Shown: positions 34,614 to 46,127, counted from the stretch's first letter. The stretch: DNA of 64,000 nucleotides from Nicotiana tabacum (GCF_000715075.1 NC_134101.1:194390103-194454102); one strand, 5' to 3'. Numbers and translations are program-made. Notes: generated by a model from the sequence alone, not told the origin.

Positions 34614-36400
34614 ATGGTGAAACAAAGAGGCAAGGGTGCTAAACAAGCAGGTAGAGGAGAGTCCTCCCGGGGTGGAAAACAAAAGATGATAAAGTTGACC
34701 CCCCTAAGCCCGACAAAACATAAGAAACAAGGAAACTCATCAGAGCTGCTGATAGGGCTATGGATCAGTCGGGGAGTGAGTACGAGCCCTCCCGGGAGGC
34801 ATCATAAGATTCAGTGCTAGAGTACATTGCTAACTGGCAAGAGAGAAACAGACTGAGAGACACTCCTCCGCCTTCCCCCACTGCCCAAGCTTCAGTGCGT
34901 GTATCTTCTGATTCATCTGAGGGCTCAGCTGCCGGTAGTGGAAATTAATACTCCACCTCTCCCACAACTTCATTATCCGGAGAGGGTGTAGAAGGAGAAG
35001 AAGAGGCAGTAGGAGAAGGGGGTGAACCTCAGGTGGGAGGAGTAGCGAGAACTTGAAACCCGGAGGTGTGGCAAGACCGTTTTGTGAGTGAGGTGGCCTA
35101 CCATAAGTTTAGAGAATGGTGGCCTGCGAGGAAATTGATTCTGGAGTGAAGTTTTGTGGATAGAGACCTCTTGCCTCACAACCCCAATGTGATAAGATAG
35201 TTTAGAGAGAGAGTGGGCTGGGAGTACTTCTTAAGTAACTGTGTGGATGCAAACGAGCACCTGGTCAAGGAATTCTACACCAATGCTGCCCATATCAAGA
35301 AGGGCACAAAAGTGACCAAGGCACAGAATTTGAAAGTGCTATTTAATAGGAAAACAATAAATGACTACTTGAGCTTCAATGAGGAGGATGAATCACTGTA
35401 TCTGGGGAAGATGGAATTAAGTGAGGAGGCTCGTCCTTGGTTGGCACAGTACCTGGCAATCCCAGGTACTACCCCCGATTGGTTGAATATAGGAGTGAAG
35501 ATCTTAAGGAGAAGTTTTAATTTTGAGGCTAAGGGGTGGAAGAAATTCATGTGCAACAGACTGGACCCTACTACCCACGACAACTCACTCCCTCTTCACC
35601 GGGCGGTACTGGTAGCATCAATTATGGGGGTACCCCATTAACATCAGGAATGTGATGTCTCGGGTTATTACGCAGGTAGTGAGTGAAGGTGACAGAAACT
35701 ACCCCTTCCCCAGCTTCTTAACCATGTATTTCAGGGACCTAAAGGTAGGGAAGCGGAAATTTGATACCAAAGTGAAAGCAAAGGCCCCGTTCTCATGGTA
35801 CAGCATGCAGGGTGATGACAACCCTAAAGGCAAGAACTACAAGGGAATAGCCACTTCTTCAACTGGCTAGCCTGAAGATCCAGTAGTGGTAGTGGCTCCT
35901 ACTCAGCATTCTTCCACCTCAGCGGACATGCCCCCTGGTCCATCCACTTCGGCAGTTCCAGACATACCCTCCACCCTGGCCTACCCATTGACTATCCACT
36001 GTCTGAGCCAGGCCCTTCTCAGCATCAACAACTAGATGCAAACAACTTCCTCTAAGTTGTTTGTCCTTACTACTACAGTGGCAGCTCAGTCGGCACCTCC
36101 ACCTCCACAGGTCTCACAGTCTATTGAGGACGCCCTCAAGGATATTCTAGACAACCAAAAAAATCCTTGACACTCAGAAAGTGCTTATGGACGCTGTAGA
36201 TTCTCATGGGAAAGCTCTCAAGGAGCTTTCTAGGGAGGCCAAGAAGATGAGGAAGACGCGGGCTTCCAAGGAGTCCGTGAAGGAGTTGCGGGTTAAGGTT
36301 GATAGAATGAAGGCAGGTCACCTTCCTTTGGATTTATTGCTATATGACCCGGTGCGAGCAGCCCATCCCTATGCAGATGACACAGTCATATAGTTGGAGG
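34614..36400 (+). pseudogene. Athila env-position ORF (putative plant transposon protein domain), broken
   Basis: It starts MVKQRGKGAKQAGRGESSRG at 34614 and is then broken by many stops. The best part, 35213-35641, has WEYFLSNCVDANEHLVKEFY and then IPGTTPDWLNIGVKILRRSF and RAVLVASIMGVPH. 35652-35870 continues in another phase (VIDVMSR-type region, PFPSFLTMYFRDLKVGKRKF). I recognise this as the putative plant transposon protein domain (PF20167, Transposase_32) that sits downstream of pol in Athila-type elements. Its function is unknown. A coiled, Lys-rich C-terminal piece lies at 36181-36393. No signal peptide or transmembrane segment is visible, so 'env' is only positional. Confidence 0.6.
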
Positions 36401-38258
36401 ACCCGCAGGGAAATTCTTCCAGCCAACCCCAGGAGTTAGCCCAGGCCTCGGTCCAGATCCAGGTCCCAGCAGAGCAGCAGGTTATAGGGAGCCAGTCTTA
36501 GGTTCCTGAGCTTACAGAAGACCTAGGGACCACTCAAGATATCATGCAGACAGATGGGCCATAGGGAGTTTCTGTATCCTCTTCCCTTTATTTTTGGTGC
36601 TTATTTTGCTTAGTTGGCATTGAGGACAATGCCAACTTTCATTTGAGGGGGTAGGCCCTACTTTGATTTGATTTCGATGACTGTATATATCTGACAACTT
36701 TATTATTTCTTTATTTCTTTTTTATCTTTGGTATGTATATAATTTCAGCATTTTATTACATTATTCGTACTTTTATTTTACTTTGGGTCTGTATATAAAA
36801 GTTATGTTACATTGTATATAAATATTATGTTGCATGAACCGGGTGGCTCTTCCCGATGATGGATGGCATGACTACCTTCTTAAGGGTTTGAGTTTGTTTT
36901 TCTTTTCTTATTGTTTTTTAGTAGTTAGTGGTAAGGGTGTCTCAAGTAAAGCTTCACTTGGGCCTAGCACAGTTGCATTTGATCTTATAGTCAAAAACAA
37001 ATCATTGTGTATGGGATGGTGAAAGTGGTGACCTTGAGACTCTTGTGTTGGTCGATAATCATCAAGTGGTTTTTTTGGACCATTGTGGGCTCAAATCTTA
37101 TCTAAGGTTTATGTGGGTCCCCGACTTTGTGTCTTTAACTATCCCATAGCTTGTATGGTGAGCAATTTGCATTGCAAGTCCAAGTCCCGAGCCATTGGTC
37201 TAGAACTTGCCCTGAATGTTTATTGAGGCAAAATCCTAAGTGAATTTTGACTTGAGACATGATTATAGGCTCTCCTTGATCCAAATGATAGCTTGAAAAC
37301 TTCCATAGCCTACCAATGATAAAATCCCTAGTCAACCCTTTTGAGCCTTAGACCTTTTTATTTCAAGAACCAGAATACAAGCCCTTACCCGTTCTAAAAG
37401 ATACCCTCTTTTGGCACCCGATCTTTCCTTAACACATGTCAAAAGTATAAGTTTGGGGGGAGAGACGAGGATTGCAACAAGGTGGTAAAAAGGCACAAAA
37501 TGAAGAAAAGGAAAGGCAATGAAAAAGAAAGAAAAGCAAAGGACAAAAAGAATGTTCGATTAGAAATGAATAAAAAGGATTCAAGAAAAGCAAAGAATGA
37601 AAGGTGTTGAAAATTGAGAAAGGAGAAAAAATTTGAAATGAATAAGAAAGAGTGACAATGTGTCTCTTAACCCCTTAGAAAGAGGTGAAATGACGCAAAA
37701 AGTCAAGTAAATATGTGACAAGATGAAACAAAAGAAGTGCTTAAGGGAAGATTGAACCTACATAGACCAAAAATTACCTACCCTAAACCAAAAGCCTTCA
37801 CTATGTCTCCACAAAAGCACTATATGATCTTGAGTTGAATGAAGCTTACATTAGTGGTGACTCACATAACGGGCAAGCATATGGTACTTAGAGCCGGACT
37901 TGTGACTTTTCCTTGAGAGAGATGAGTGTGTTTCCATTAACCTCGTTCTGAGTACCATTATCCTAAAGGTGAGGTTTGTTTAGGAAGAGTTGAGAATGTG
38001 TGAGTTTGGGTTCCATAATAACCAATGTAATAGAAAGAGTTCTTTGATGTGTTGAGTTAACCGTTGTGGCTCTTGTGTCGCACTTAATCCATGGTGTTTA
38101 AAAGAGTAAATGTTGTTAATGGTTCATTTCTATTGAGGGCAATTGTTAGTCCCAATTAATGCTAGATGAGGTCACTTTAGGACAGCTGAATTTTCTTGGA
38201 TTTTTCTCTTAAGGGGTGGGTCTTATTTTGTTTGCTTGAGGACAAGCAAAAGCTTAAG
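36401..38258 (+). other. Athila long 3' non-coding region
   Basis: No ORF is supported. It holds a purine-rich stretch (about 37480-37740) and two G-rich tracts resembling the true PPT (TTTGAGGGGGTAGG near 36643, AAGTTTGGGGGGAGAG near 37449). Such long non-coding tails are normal in Athila. The extra tracts could be additional plus-strand primer sites or decoys. Confidence 0.6.
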
Positions 38259-38268
38259 TTTGGGGGAG
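38259..38268 (+). other. Athila polypurine tract
   Basis: TTTGGGGGAG sits 1 nt before the 3' LTR start (TGATAACTAGGG at 38270), as expected of the plus-strand primer. Confidence 0.8.
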
Positions 38269-38269
38269 T

Positions 38270-39799
38270 TGATAACTAGGGAATATGATGCATTCTACAC
38301 TCCTTCTTACTCGAGTTTTGATTAGAATTGTGTACAAAATAACCCCAAAGGCTCACAAGTTGGCTTGATTGCAGGTTTGATCAACAAGGTGACAAGGTGT
38401 TAAAAGCCAGCTCAACAAGGAGTGAAACTTTACACAAGTACCAAGACAAAACAAAGCTCAGTCAAACAGGGCCAGTGCGGCCGCACACCATTCCGTGCGC
38501 TCCGCATGAGTGAAGTTCAGAGAGGTTACTGTTCAGGCCAACAGGCAATGCGGCCGCAAAAGGTATTATGCGGTCCGCATTGAGTTCACCGCGGACGCAC
38601 TCGATTTCGTGCGGTCCGCAGAGCTAAGGTTCAGAGAAGTGGTGTTTTGGAAGATGAAACTCAATGTGGTCTGCGGTCCTTTTTGTGTGGACCGCAATGG
38701 AAGCCACCGCGGCCGCACTCGATTTCGTGCGGTCCGCATTGCCCAAGTTCAGAGAGCTGATTATTCAAGTTTAGAGCCTTAGTGTGGCCGCACACATTTT
38801 TCTACGGTCTGCACTAGCCCCGCAGTGGTATTTTTATCCATATTTTTCAGCCTAGTATAAATAGATTATTTTCCCATTTTTAGGTCATCAGATAGTTTTG
38901 TATTGAGAGTTGCGCTCGTGACTTCGTTCCTTTTGCCTATTTTGAGTAATTTTAGCTTGATTTCAACATTCACTCTTCAAGTTTAATTTAGTAATTAATT
39001 ATTATGGTTTTTTCTTCATCTATTTATTTTTTTTCGTCTCTAATTATGAGTAGCTAGACCCCTTAGCTAGGGTTGTGGCTCAACCGTAGTGTGGATAATT
39101 GATGGATCTTGTGTTTTGATGCTTGATTGTCTATGGGTGTTTGATATTTGGGCTAATTTAGGGTTTTAATTGTGAATTAGTGGTTCCAAACACTAGTTTA
39201 TGACGAGTAGACTTTGTCTCTTCTTGACAAAGAGAGCCTAAGTCCATAAAATGAGTCCAACAAGGAATTGGGGCGCACTCAAGAGATAAATAGCCCCAAT
39301 TAAAGGGTTAAACCTAGAGATAGTAATACCCGACTTGAACCCCGACTGCTTGTGCAAATTTTCATACCCAATTGGTCTTGAGAAAGTCAATTCGGGCAAA
39401 ATTACTCGAACTACCGAGAGGTATAGAGTGAGTAGAATCATGCAATGGTTATATCATACTCACCAAATGTGACAATATAGCTTTAGACTAAAGAATTCGT
39501 CAATTGACTACCTAGGTGAAAGTCGCTACCCTAGTGCATTTTAATCATTTGAACAACTCACAATAGTTTAACCTTAGCTTTATTTAGCATAGTTTAGCAT
39601 CGTAGTATTATACAATTAGAAGTAAAATCAAAACCCAAAATGTTTAGAAGTGCAACTAAGAGCAAATACGCAACTCTCATTTAGATAGACACCCGACTCC
39701 AATATCTAGCTCCTGTGGAAATCGATCCCGACTTAATCGGGTAAAAGCTGCTTCGACCTCTCTCGCTACTCAATAGTAGTGCAGGATTGGCCTCGATAA
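38270..39799 (+). repeat. Athila 3' LTR
   Basis: A 1,530-bp LTR starting TGATAACTAGGG after the PPT and ending GGCCTCGATAA. It matches the truncated 5' copy from its position about 38480 on. It contains GTGCGGCCGCAC at 38475-38486 and several GTGCGGTCCGCA blocks, then the TATA box and a T-rich leader. The final dinucleotide is AA where the 5' copy keeps CA. Confidence 0.87.
38856..38864 (+). promoter_or_regulatory. Athila 3' LTR TATA box
   Basis: TATAAATAG lies about 40 bp after the last GCGG-type block. The 5' LTR copy reads TATCAATAG. Confidence 0.65.
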
Positions 39800-40370
39800 C
39801 TCACAACAATGAAACGATATGTATTTATGCCAGACAATAAAAGAATATCTTTCAGCATCTCACACTCCAAGAAAGGGAATTTCAGCATACTCTCGGTAGG
39901 GATCCCTCCACCAAATGCGTCTCGAAATATTCAGAGACTTAGCGTCAATAATTTGGCACCCGCATGGCCCCAAGGTCGGATCTCCGGGCTCATAAAGCCC
40001 CAACAAGGTAACTCCGAGCTCACGAATTATGGACTCCGAGCCGAAGCAAACTTGATGACTCCAAGACTATCTCCAATGGTCGTACACTGGGAAAACCAAG
40101 GCTGTAAGACCCCAAGCGGGAAGACTCGGTATGACTAAATCTATTCTACATAGCAACAAAAACTGTAAGACCTCAATAGGCATGGAAAACTGTAAGACCT
40201 CAACAAGCATGACAAATTGTAAGACCTCAACAGGTATGAAAATCTTGTAAGACCTTTCTACAGGCATAAAACTCAATCCCGAAGTTTAGGCTACACGTCG
40301 CATTTGTAAGAATCCCGAAAAGGGACAAACTTCGAGGCCTTGCAAGATACAAATAAGGCCCTATAGTCTG
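39800..40370 (+). repeat. Tat-type non-coding remnant with 26-bp tandem repeats
   Basis: From about 40101 to 40275 the unit TGTAAGACCTCAACAGGCAT recurs four to five times with a period near 26 bp (copies near 40104, 40166, 40192, 40218, 40246). The preceding part (39800-40100) has no ORF. Such repeats are found in 3' non-coding parts of Tat-type elements. This may be the far side of the Tat element interrupted by Athila (25034-26150), which is an inference from position only. Confidence 0.5.
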
Positions 40371-40375
40371 GTGAT

Positions 40376-40460
40376 GTGTCCAAGAAAAGGGACGTGGGAG
40401 CCGTAATGGTTGCACAAAGGACCAAATCCCCTATCAAATACCAAATTTACCCAATTCGGA
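40376..40460 (+). pseudogene. inverted fragment of Tat gag
   Basis: On the plus strand the frame reads KKRDVGAVMVAQRTKSPIKY, nearly the same as KKRDVNSVMAAQRTKYQTYP in the minus-strand gag at about 45190-45240. It is a short gag piece in opposite orientation to element A and directly outside its 3' end, so the boundary was rearranged. Confidence 0.65.
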
Positions 40461-40570
40461 TAATAGTTATGCATGATTTAGTAAATATAACGTATATAAT
40501 CGGAAATAGTTTTCTTCAGATGAACCAACGACTGCGACGTGGTTCAGGACATTTCAACCTCTTTTCTTCG

Positions 40571-40770
40571 GAATTTTGAGGGTCCTCCTCAAAATTTTGC
40601 CCCAGTTTGTTGATCGGACGTTTCTGACGGCTGTGCTAAATGACTAAAAAAACATCTTTGGAATTTTGAGGGTTCTCCTCAAAATTCTGCCCCAGTTTGC
40701 TGGGCTGGCGCTTCTGGCCATGCGTGAACTAAAATTAACTTCGGAATTTTGAGGGCCCTCCTCAAAATTC
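40571..40770 (-). repeat. three tandem hairpins in the 3' non-coding region of element A
   Basis: Three copies of GAATTTTGAGG, a 5-nt loop, then CCTCAAAATTC: arms 40572-40581/40587-40596 (10 bp), 40661-40671/40677-40687 and 40744-40754/40760-40770 (11 bp, perfect). The loops differ (GTCCT, GTTCT, GCCCT). Each is followed by TGCCCC, and in the first two copies by AGTTTG. In transcript sense the order is CAAACTGGGGCA then the hairpin, so the purine run may be PPT-related. Confidence 0.85.
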
Positions 40771-40835
40771 TGCCCCGGCTCCAATAGCGGGGGAAAAATG
40801 GAATTTTTATTAAATATGACCGAACCCATAAGGCT

Positions 40836-40877
40836 GCCTACGTATCCCCTCTTAAACGGGAATCAGGCCAGGCGTAG
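40836..40877 (-). other. covarying structure motif, copy 1
   Basis: On the plus strand: GCCTACGTA, inner stem TCCC (40845-40848) and GGGA (40858-40861), then ATCAGGCC and CGTAG (40873-40877). The outer arms CTACG/CGTAG are complementary. In transcript sense (minus) it lies 33 nt after the pol stop codon at 40911. See copies at 55768, 57055 and 57797. Confidence 0.8.
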
Positions 40878-40910
40878 TTTAAATTACATCATTAAGGGAA
40901 TCATAAGTGG

Positions 40911-41306
40911 TTACACATAATATCGTTTCCCTGCATCTGAATTGATTGGCTTCGTCCAGACTTCTCCATCCATCTCCGCAAGAATAAGGGCTCCTCCAGT
41001 TAGAACCCGGTGAACCATGTACGGACCCTGCCAATTAGGAGAGAACTTCCCCTTGGCCTCATCTTGATGTGGGAAGATTTTCTTCAACACCAGTTGCCCC
41101 GGTGTAAACTTCCTTGGCTTAACCCTTTTGTTGAAGGCTCTGGACATTCTATTCTGATACAACTGACCGTGGCAAACCGCATTCATCCTTTTCCCATCTA
41201 TAAGGGCTAACTGCTCGTAGCGACCTTTTACCCATTCTGCATCATCTAATTCTACTTCTTGTGTGATCCTTAAGGAGGGGATTTCTACCTCGGCGGGGAT
41301 GACCAC
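40911..41306 (-). pseudogene. element A integrase C-terminal region
   Basis: A 131-residue stretch after an in-frame TAG (41307): IPAEVEIPSLRI, QNRMSRAFNKRVKPRKFTPG, KGKFSPNWQGPYMVHRVLTG. This is the integrase C-terminal (GPY-type) region of Tat elements. It ends at the normal pol stop at 40911, after AGKRYYV. Only the TAG at its start separates it from the core. Confidence 0.85.
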
Positions 41307-41756
41307 CTATGTACCATAAACCAGCATGTAGGGAGTTTCTCCGGTCGATGTGCGGACTATAGTGCGGTATACCAATAAGGCGAATGATAACTTCTCATGC
41401 CATTGTTTGTGCCTTTCGACCATCTTCCTTAGTATCTTCTTGATATTCTTGTTGGCTGCTTCCACAGCTCCATTCATCTGAGGCATGTAAGCTGTAGAGT
41501 TCTTGTGTTTGATCTTGAAAGTTTCACACATTGCTTTCATCAAGTCGTTGTTGAGATTCGAACCATTATCGGTGATGATTGATTTCGGAACCCCGAACTG
41601 ACAAACAATGCGGTCGCGAACGAAACCCGCCACAACTTTCTTAGTGACCGCCTTGTATGATGTTGCTTCGACCCATTTGGTAAAACAATCAATTGCCACT
41701 AGGATGAACCTGTGCCCATTTGATGCGACATGCTCGATAGGTCCGATAACATCCAT
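41307..41756 (-). pseudogene. element A integrase catalytic core
   Basis: A 149-residue core with D2 (MDVIGPI), D63 (ITDNGSNL) and E99 (GAVEAANKN), an intact DDE triad, and VYRTIVRTSTGETPYMLVYG at the end. It is in the same frame as the zinc region, separated by a TGA at 41775. Six codons (PFAAWG) link them. The preserved triad points to recent inactivation by nonsense changes. Confidence 0.88.
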
Positions 41757-41774
41757 TCCCCAAGCGGCGAATGG

Positions 41775-42353
41775 TCATGGTGAGCTTGTCGCAGTAAGCT
41801 CGTTTGGAGGCGCCTTTATCATATCTGCATGTATCTGACAGCAATGGCATTTGCGAACATACTGGATACAGTCTGTTTCCATAGTCATCCAAAAATACCC
41901 TGCTCGGAGTATCTCCTTTGCCAAAACAAAACCATTCATGTGCGGTCTGCAGGTCCCTGCGAGCACCTCATCCAATAGTTTGGTTACTTCTTTTGCATCA
42001 ACACACCTTAACAAACCCAAATCGGGAGTCCTCCTGTACAGGATTCCTCCACTGTGAAAGAAGTTGTTGGATAACCTCCGAAGCGTGCGCTTCTGAGTAG
42101 CATTGGCAAGTCCCGGATATTCCCCTATGGTCAAGTACTCCTTGATGTCATGGAACCATGGTTTCCCATCCGCTTCTTCCTCAACGTGGGCACAATAAGC
42201 TGGCTGATCATGAATCTTTACTGGGATGGGGTCAATGAAATTTGTATCTAGATGTTGGATCATGGACGATAAAGTAGCTAATGCATCAGCAAACTCGTTC
42301 TGGATTCTGGGGACGTGCTGAAATTCTGTCTTTGTGAACCTTTTCCTTAACTC
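41775..42353 (-). pseudogene. element A integrase zinc-binding region
   Basis: Frame 41775-42263 has a linker and then a zinc-binding set around GTCRPHMNGFVLAKEIL, AGYFWMTMETDC and VRKCHCCQIHADMIK. The upstream part (42264-42353) continues from the TAG that ends the RNase H frame. It is the part of Pol between the second RNase H and the integrase core. Stops lie on both sides. Confidence 0.82.
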
Positions 42354-44006
42354 CTATATGTGATGCAAGTACGAGAGTATTTTAGAGTTCTTGGTTACCC
42401 ACTCTCCTCGAACCTGATGTATGAGCAAGTCCGAATCCCCGATCACTAGCAACTCATGAACATTCATGTCAATGGCCATTTTGAGCCCCAAGACACAGGC
42501 TTCGTACTTGGTCATATTGTTGGTGCAAGGGAACCTGAGCTTGGCGGATACCGGGTAATGCTGACCGGTTTCTGACACTAGGACTGCTCCTATGCCAACT
42601 CCTTTGAAATTTTCTGCTCCGTCGAAAAACAACCTCCAACCATCATAGGATTCTACAATATCTTCTCCTATGAAAGATACCTCTTTATCGGGAAAATACG
42701 TTTTTAGGGGCTCGTATTCTCCGTCTACGGGATTCTCGGCGAGATGGTCCGCCAAGGTTTGCCCTTTGATTACTTTCTGGGTCACGTAAACAATGTCGAA
42801 TTTACTTAGCAGGATCTGCCATTTGGCGAGCTTGCTAGTGGGCATGGGCTTCTGGAAGATATACTTCAGGGGGTCCATTCTGGATATGAGATAAGTAGTG
42901 TAAGCACAGAAGTAATGCCTCAACTTCTGCGCGACCCAAGTCAGGGCACAATAAATGCATTCTAAAAGAGAATACCGGGCCTCGTACGGCATGAACTTCT
43001 TACTGAGATAGTAAATGGCTTGCTCCGTTCTCCCTGTTTCATCATATTGTCCTAAAACACAACCGAATGTTTTATCCGATACCGCAAGGTAAAGCAATAG
43101 GGGTCTTCCTGGCTCAGGCGGAACCAAGACTGGCGGCGTTGATAGGTATTCCTTGATTCTGTCAAAAGATTTCTGACAATCATCAGTCCATTTGGTGGCA
43201 GCGTCCTTCTTCAACATTTTGAAGATTGGTTCACAAATGACCGTGGATTGAGCTATGAACCGGCTGATATAGTTGAGTCTTCCCAGGAAACTCATCACGT
43301 CCTTCTTGTTCTTTGGCGGTGGCAATTCTTGGATAGCTTTGACCTTTGATGGATCCAATTCTATTCCTCGACGGCTCACGATGAAACCCAATAATTTTCC
43401 AGCAGGAACCCCGAATGCACAATTGGCAGGATTCAGTTTCAGATTGTACCTCCTCAGTCTGTTGAAGAACTTTCTTAGATCTGCCATGTGATACCTGCCT
43501 CCGATCATTGGGATGGTTTGGCGACTGTATATAGGGTTGCTACCGTCGCCATGAATGATCACTTCCTGATGATTCCATTCAAATTTTACAGCTTGGTGCA
43601 AGGTTGATGCCATAGCCCCAGCGACGTGGATCCAGGGTCGTCCTAGCAATAAATTGTAGGATGCCGGGACGTCTATAACTTGAAAGTCCACATCGAACCA
43701 GGTAGGTCCCATCTGCAAGCATAGGCTAATTTCCCCAATGGTGGATCTTTGGGACCCATCAAAAGCTTTAACATTGATTGCTCCGTCTTTGATCTCGTGC
43801 AAACCTTTCCCCAATGTCCTGAGAGTTATTAGTGGACAAATGTTAAGGCTGGATCCTCCGTCAACCAAGATTCTGGTGATGAAATAATCTTCATATTGCA
43901 CAGTGATATGCAGCGCCTTGTTGTGACCCAGTCCTTCTGGTGGTAACTCATCTTCGTGGAAGGTGATCTTGTGGCTTTCCAGCACTTGTCCTACCATATT
44001 CGCCAT
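42354..44006 (-). pseudogene. element A protease, RT remnant, RNase H and second RNase H
   Basis: A 550-residue open frame. Residues 1-165: protease (RILVDGGSSLNICPL, then YNLLLGRPWIH). At residue 170 (about 43496) it jumps directly to RYHMADLRKFFNRLRRYNLK, which in the family lies after the RT catalytic Asp-Asp. The fingers and palm are therefore missing, in frame. RT thumb and RNase H follow (VSDKTFGCVLGQYDETGRTE, YSLLECIYCALTW), then a second, archaeal-type RNase H (LFFDGAENFKGVGIGAVLV, NNMTKYEACVLGLKMAID, VIGDSDLLIHQVRG). It ends at a TAG after LHHI. Confidence 0.88.
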
Positions 44007-44012
44007 CTCGCC

Positions 44013-45038
44013 TCACGTAATGTTGCTGGGAACATAAGCTTCACTCAATATTTTCATCAAGGCATTTTTGTGTGCCTCAAAGCTTTGCAAAAGAGCCAGG
44101 ATGGAAATCTGCGCTGGTGTTTTGTTCAGTTGCTCAACGACCGAGTATTCTTTGGCCTGTATCTTTCCCCAAAGGTCATCGGGTCCAGTTTCGACAGACC
44201 GTCCAGAGGCTTGCTTGCTGGACTCACTTAAATGTTCCGGAGTGTATATCCTGCCAGTTCTGGTCATGCCCTGTGCGGCGATCGCTTCTCCAATATGCGT
44301 CTCCCCTTTTCTCCTAGCTTCCGCTGTGTAATCCCAAGGTAAGGCGTTTGAATTGAATGGCGTCACTTCTGTCATGGAAACTGGAATAGGCATCCTCGGG
44401 GGTAACATAACAACTTCACATGGTGCAGGTGCTTTTGGGATCCCAAACTCAACCTCAATTGGCCTCGGCGCCTTTGCAGGAGGCGGCTCGAACTCGAGCG
44501 GTACAGACACATTTATCTCATTTTCCTTAGAAGGCTGGATTTGAACAACAATGGGATTGAGGGTAACCGTCGGATTCTTAGGCTCATCTCCTCCATCAAT
44601 CAACCCAATTGACCCTTTGGGGTCCCAATCATCCTCAATATCGATCATATGAATGTTTCCACCCTTGTGGTCAGGCAGAGGGTTGTTGCAAACATTGGGA
44701 ACAGGCTCCTTTGGTATAATGACCTTATTATCAATCAAGGTCTAAATCTTGTCTTTCAACGAACGACACTTGTCGATGGTATGGCCTTTCATCCCGGAAT
44801 GGTATGCGCAGGTTTTGTTCGGGTTGACCCATTGGGAGGGATTTTCTGGAGATATGGCTGGGATAGGGGCAACATAACCGGCTGCTTTAAGTCTTTCATA
44901 TAGTTGGTCAATTGGTTCAGCAATGGCGGTATATTGTTTGGGAGGTCTACGGTCGAAATTTGGTCTGGGTCGAGGAAAGCTTTGGCGAGTATGTGGTGAT
45001 GGGTAATGAGAAGGTTGGGAGTTATATGCTTGGTACAC
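44013..45038 (-). pseudogene. element A gag C-terminal part with zinc finger
   Basis: 44742-45038 has a Pro/Tyr/Ser-rich stretch, YTAIAEPIDQLYERLKAAGY and a CCHC-like finger CAYHSGMKGHTIDKC. After a stop (near 44742), 44013-44738 continues with an acidic and Pro-rich linker and SVVEQLNKTPAQISILALLQ, an alpha-helical stretch typical of Tat elements, ending just before the protease frame. The single nonsense codons are the only breaks. Confidence 0.82.
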
Positions 45039-45095
45039 AGGTGCGGGATGGGAATATCTTGGTGAAGTGGGTTGATATGTGGGTGGTGGAGGTGA

Positions 45096-45905
45096 TTAGT
45101 AGGCGGGTGGTGGAATTTGGTATGTAAGTGAGGGTGCTTGGTAACTTGGGGAGGGTTGATATGTGAGTGGAGTTGAGGGATATGTTTGGTATTTGGTTCT
45201 TTGCGCAGCCATTACGGAATTCACATCCCTTTTCTTTGTCGTGCCACTAGACTGTAAGGTTTTATTGGTGGCCTGTAATGCTTCGAGATTAGTGACCATA
45301 CCATTCTTGATACCTTCTTCGATCCTCTCCCCCAATTTAATGATGTCGGAGAATTTTTGACCCTCTATCAGCATCAGCCTTTCATAGTATTGCAGATCCT
45401 GAGCCCGGACAAAAAACATGTTCATCTGCTCTTCCTCTAATGCTGGCCTGACCTTAGCAGTTTCTGACCTCCAACGAGTAGCATACTCGCAAAAGGTTTC
45501 TGTGGGTTTCTTCTTTAGATTCTGAATGTAGAACACATCTGGTGTGTTCTCTATGTTGAACCTAAATCGGTCCATAAAATCGGATGCCATACTCACCCAA
45601 CTTGTCCATTTCTTTGAATCATGGCTGATGTACCAAGATAGGGCATCGCCCTTCAGGCTCCTCATGAACAGTTTCATGCGGATCTTCTCGTCCCTTCCAA
45701 CTCCTACCAGCTTATCACAATACATTCTTAGATGGACCCTGGGATCACCTGTACCGTCGAACATCTCGAACTTGGGAGGTTTGTACCCCTCTGGGAGTTC
45801 AACATTTGGCTGAACACAAAGATCCTCATAGTTCAACCCCTCAACGTCTTTGCTACCTTCGACACCCTGGACCCAACTAGCTAGCTTCTTGAGTTCTGCG
45901 GCCAA
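45096..45905 (-). pseudogene. element A gag core
   Basis: A 269-residue frame: LPEGYKPPKFEMFDGTGDPR, HLRMYCDKLVGVGRDEKIRM, LFMRSLKGDALSWYISHDSK and then FCEYATRWRSETAKVRP, the Retrotrans_gag domain of Tat elements. A Tyr/Pro repeat tail follows. Its true start lies upstream in frame (46304), since stops near 46128 and the DSNDKDSLIRNLAAELKKL stretch join it to the N-terminal part. It ends at a stop near 45096. Confidence 0.87.
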
Positions 45906-46127
45906 ATTCCTGATAAGGGAGTCTTTATCGTTTGAGTCAGATGCACCTGAGATTGGCTGGGTGTAGTGGGGTATAGTCTCTACAAAGACAGGAGTATTGT
46001 GGAGGTGGTTGTTTGTGGTGTTTTGTGGTTCAGGAATGAGCAGTGGAGTGTTATTGCATGTGTTGTAGGCTTGGGTGTGAGCGGGTTGTACTGGTGGTTG
46101 TGGGGTGTTCTGTGGAGGTGCGGGGTT

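Larger units (their letters stand above)
26245..39799 (+). mobile_element. Athila-type Ty3/gypsy element with truncated 5' LTR
   Basis: Two matching LTR copies (26245-27560, truncated; 38270-39799) bracket a PBS, gag, protease, RT, RNase H, integrase and a further ORF region in the env position. The PBS (TGGTGTCGTTGCTGGGGA) and the protease motif CDLGASINLMP are those of the Athila lineage. The long non-coding 3' part before the PPT is also typical. The element is broken by stops and frameshifts in gag, RT, RNase H and integrase. The 5' LTR lacks about the first 215 bp, so no target duplication can be read. Confidence 0.88.

Noticed and set aside
34614..36570. A true envelope gene in the Athila element
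   Set aside because: No signal peptide, transmembrane segment or cleavage site is visible. It matches a plant transposon protein domain of unknown function.
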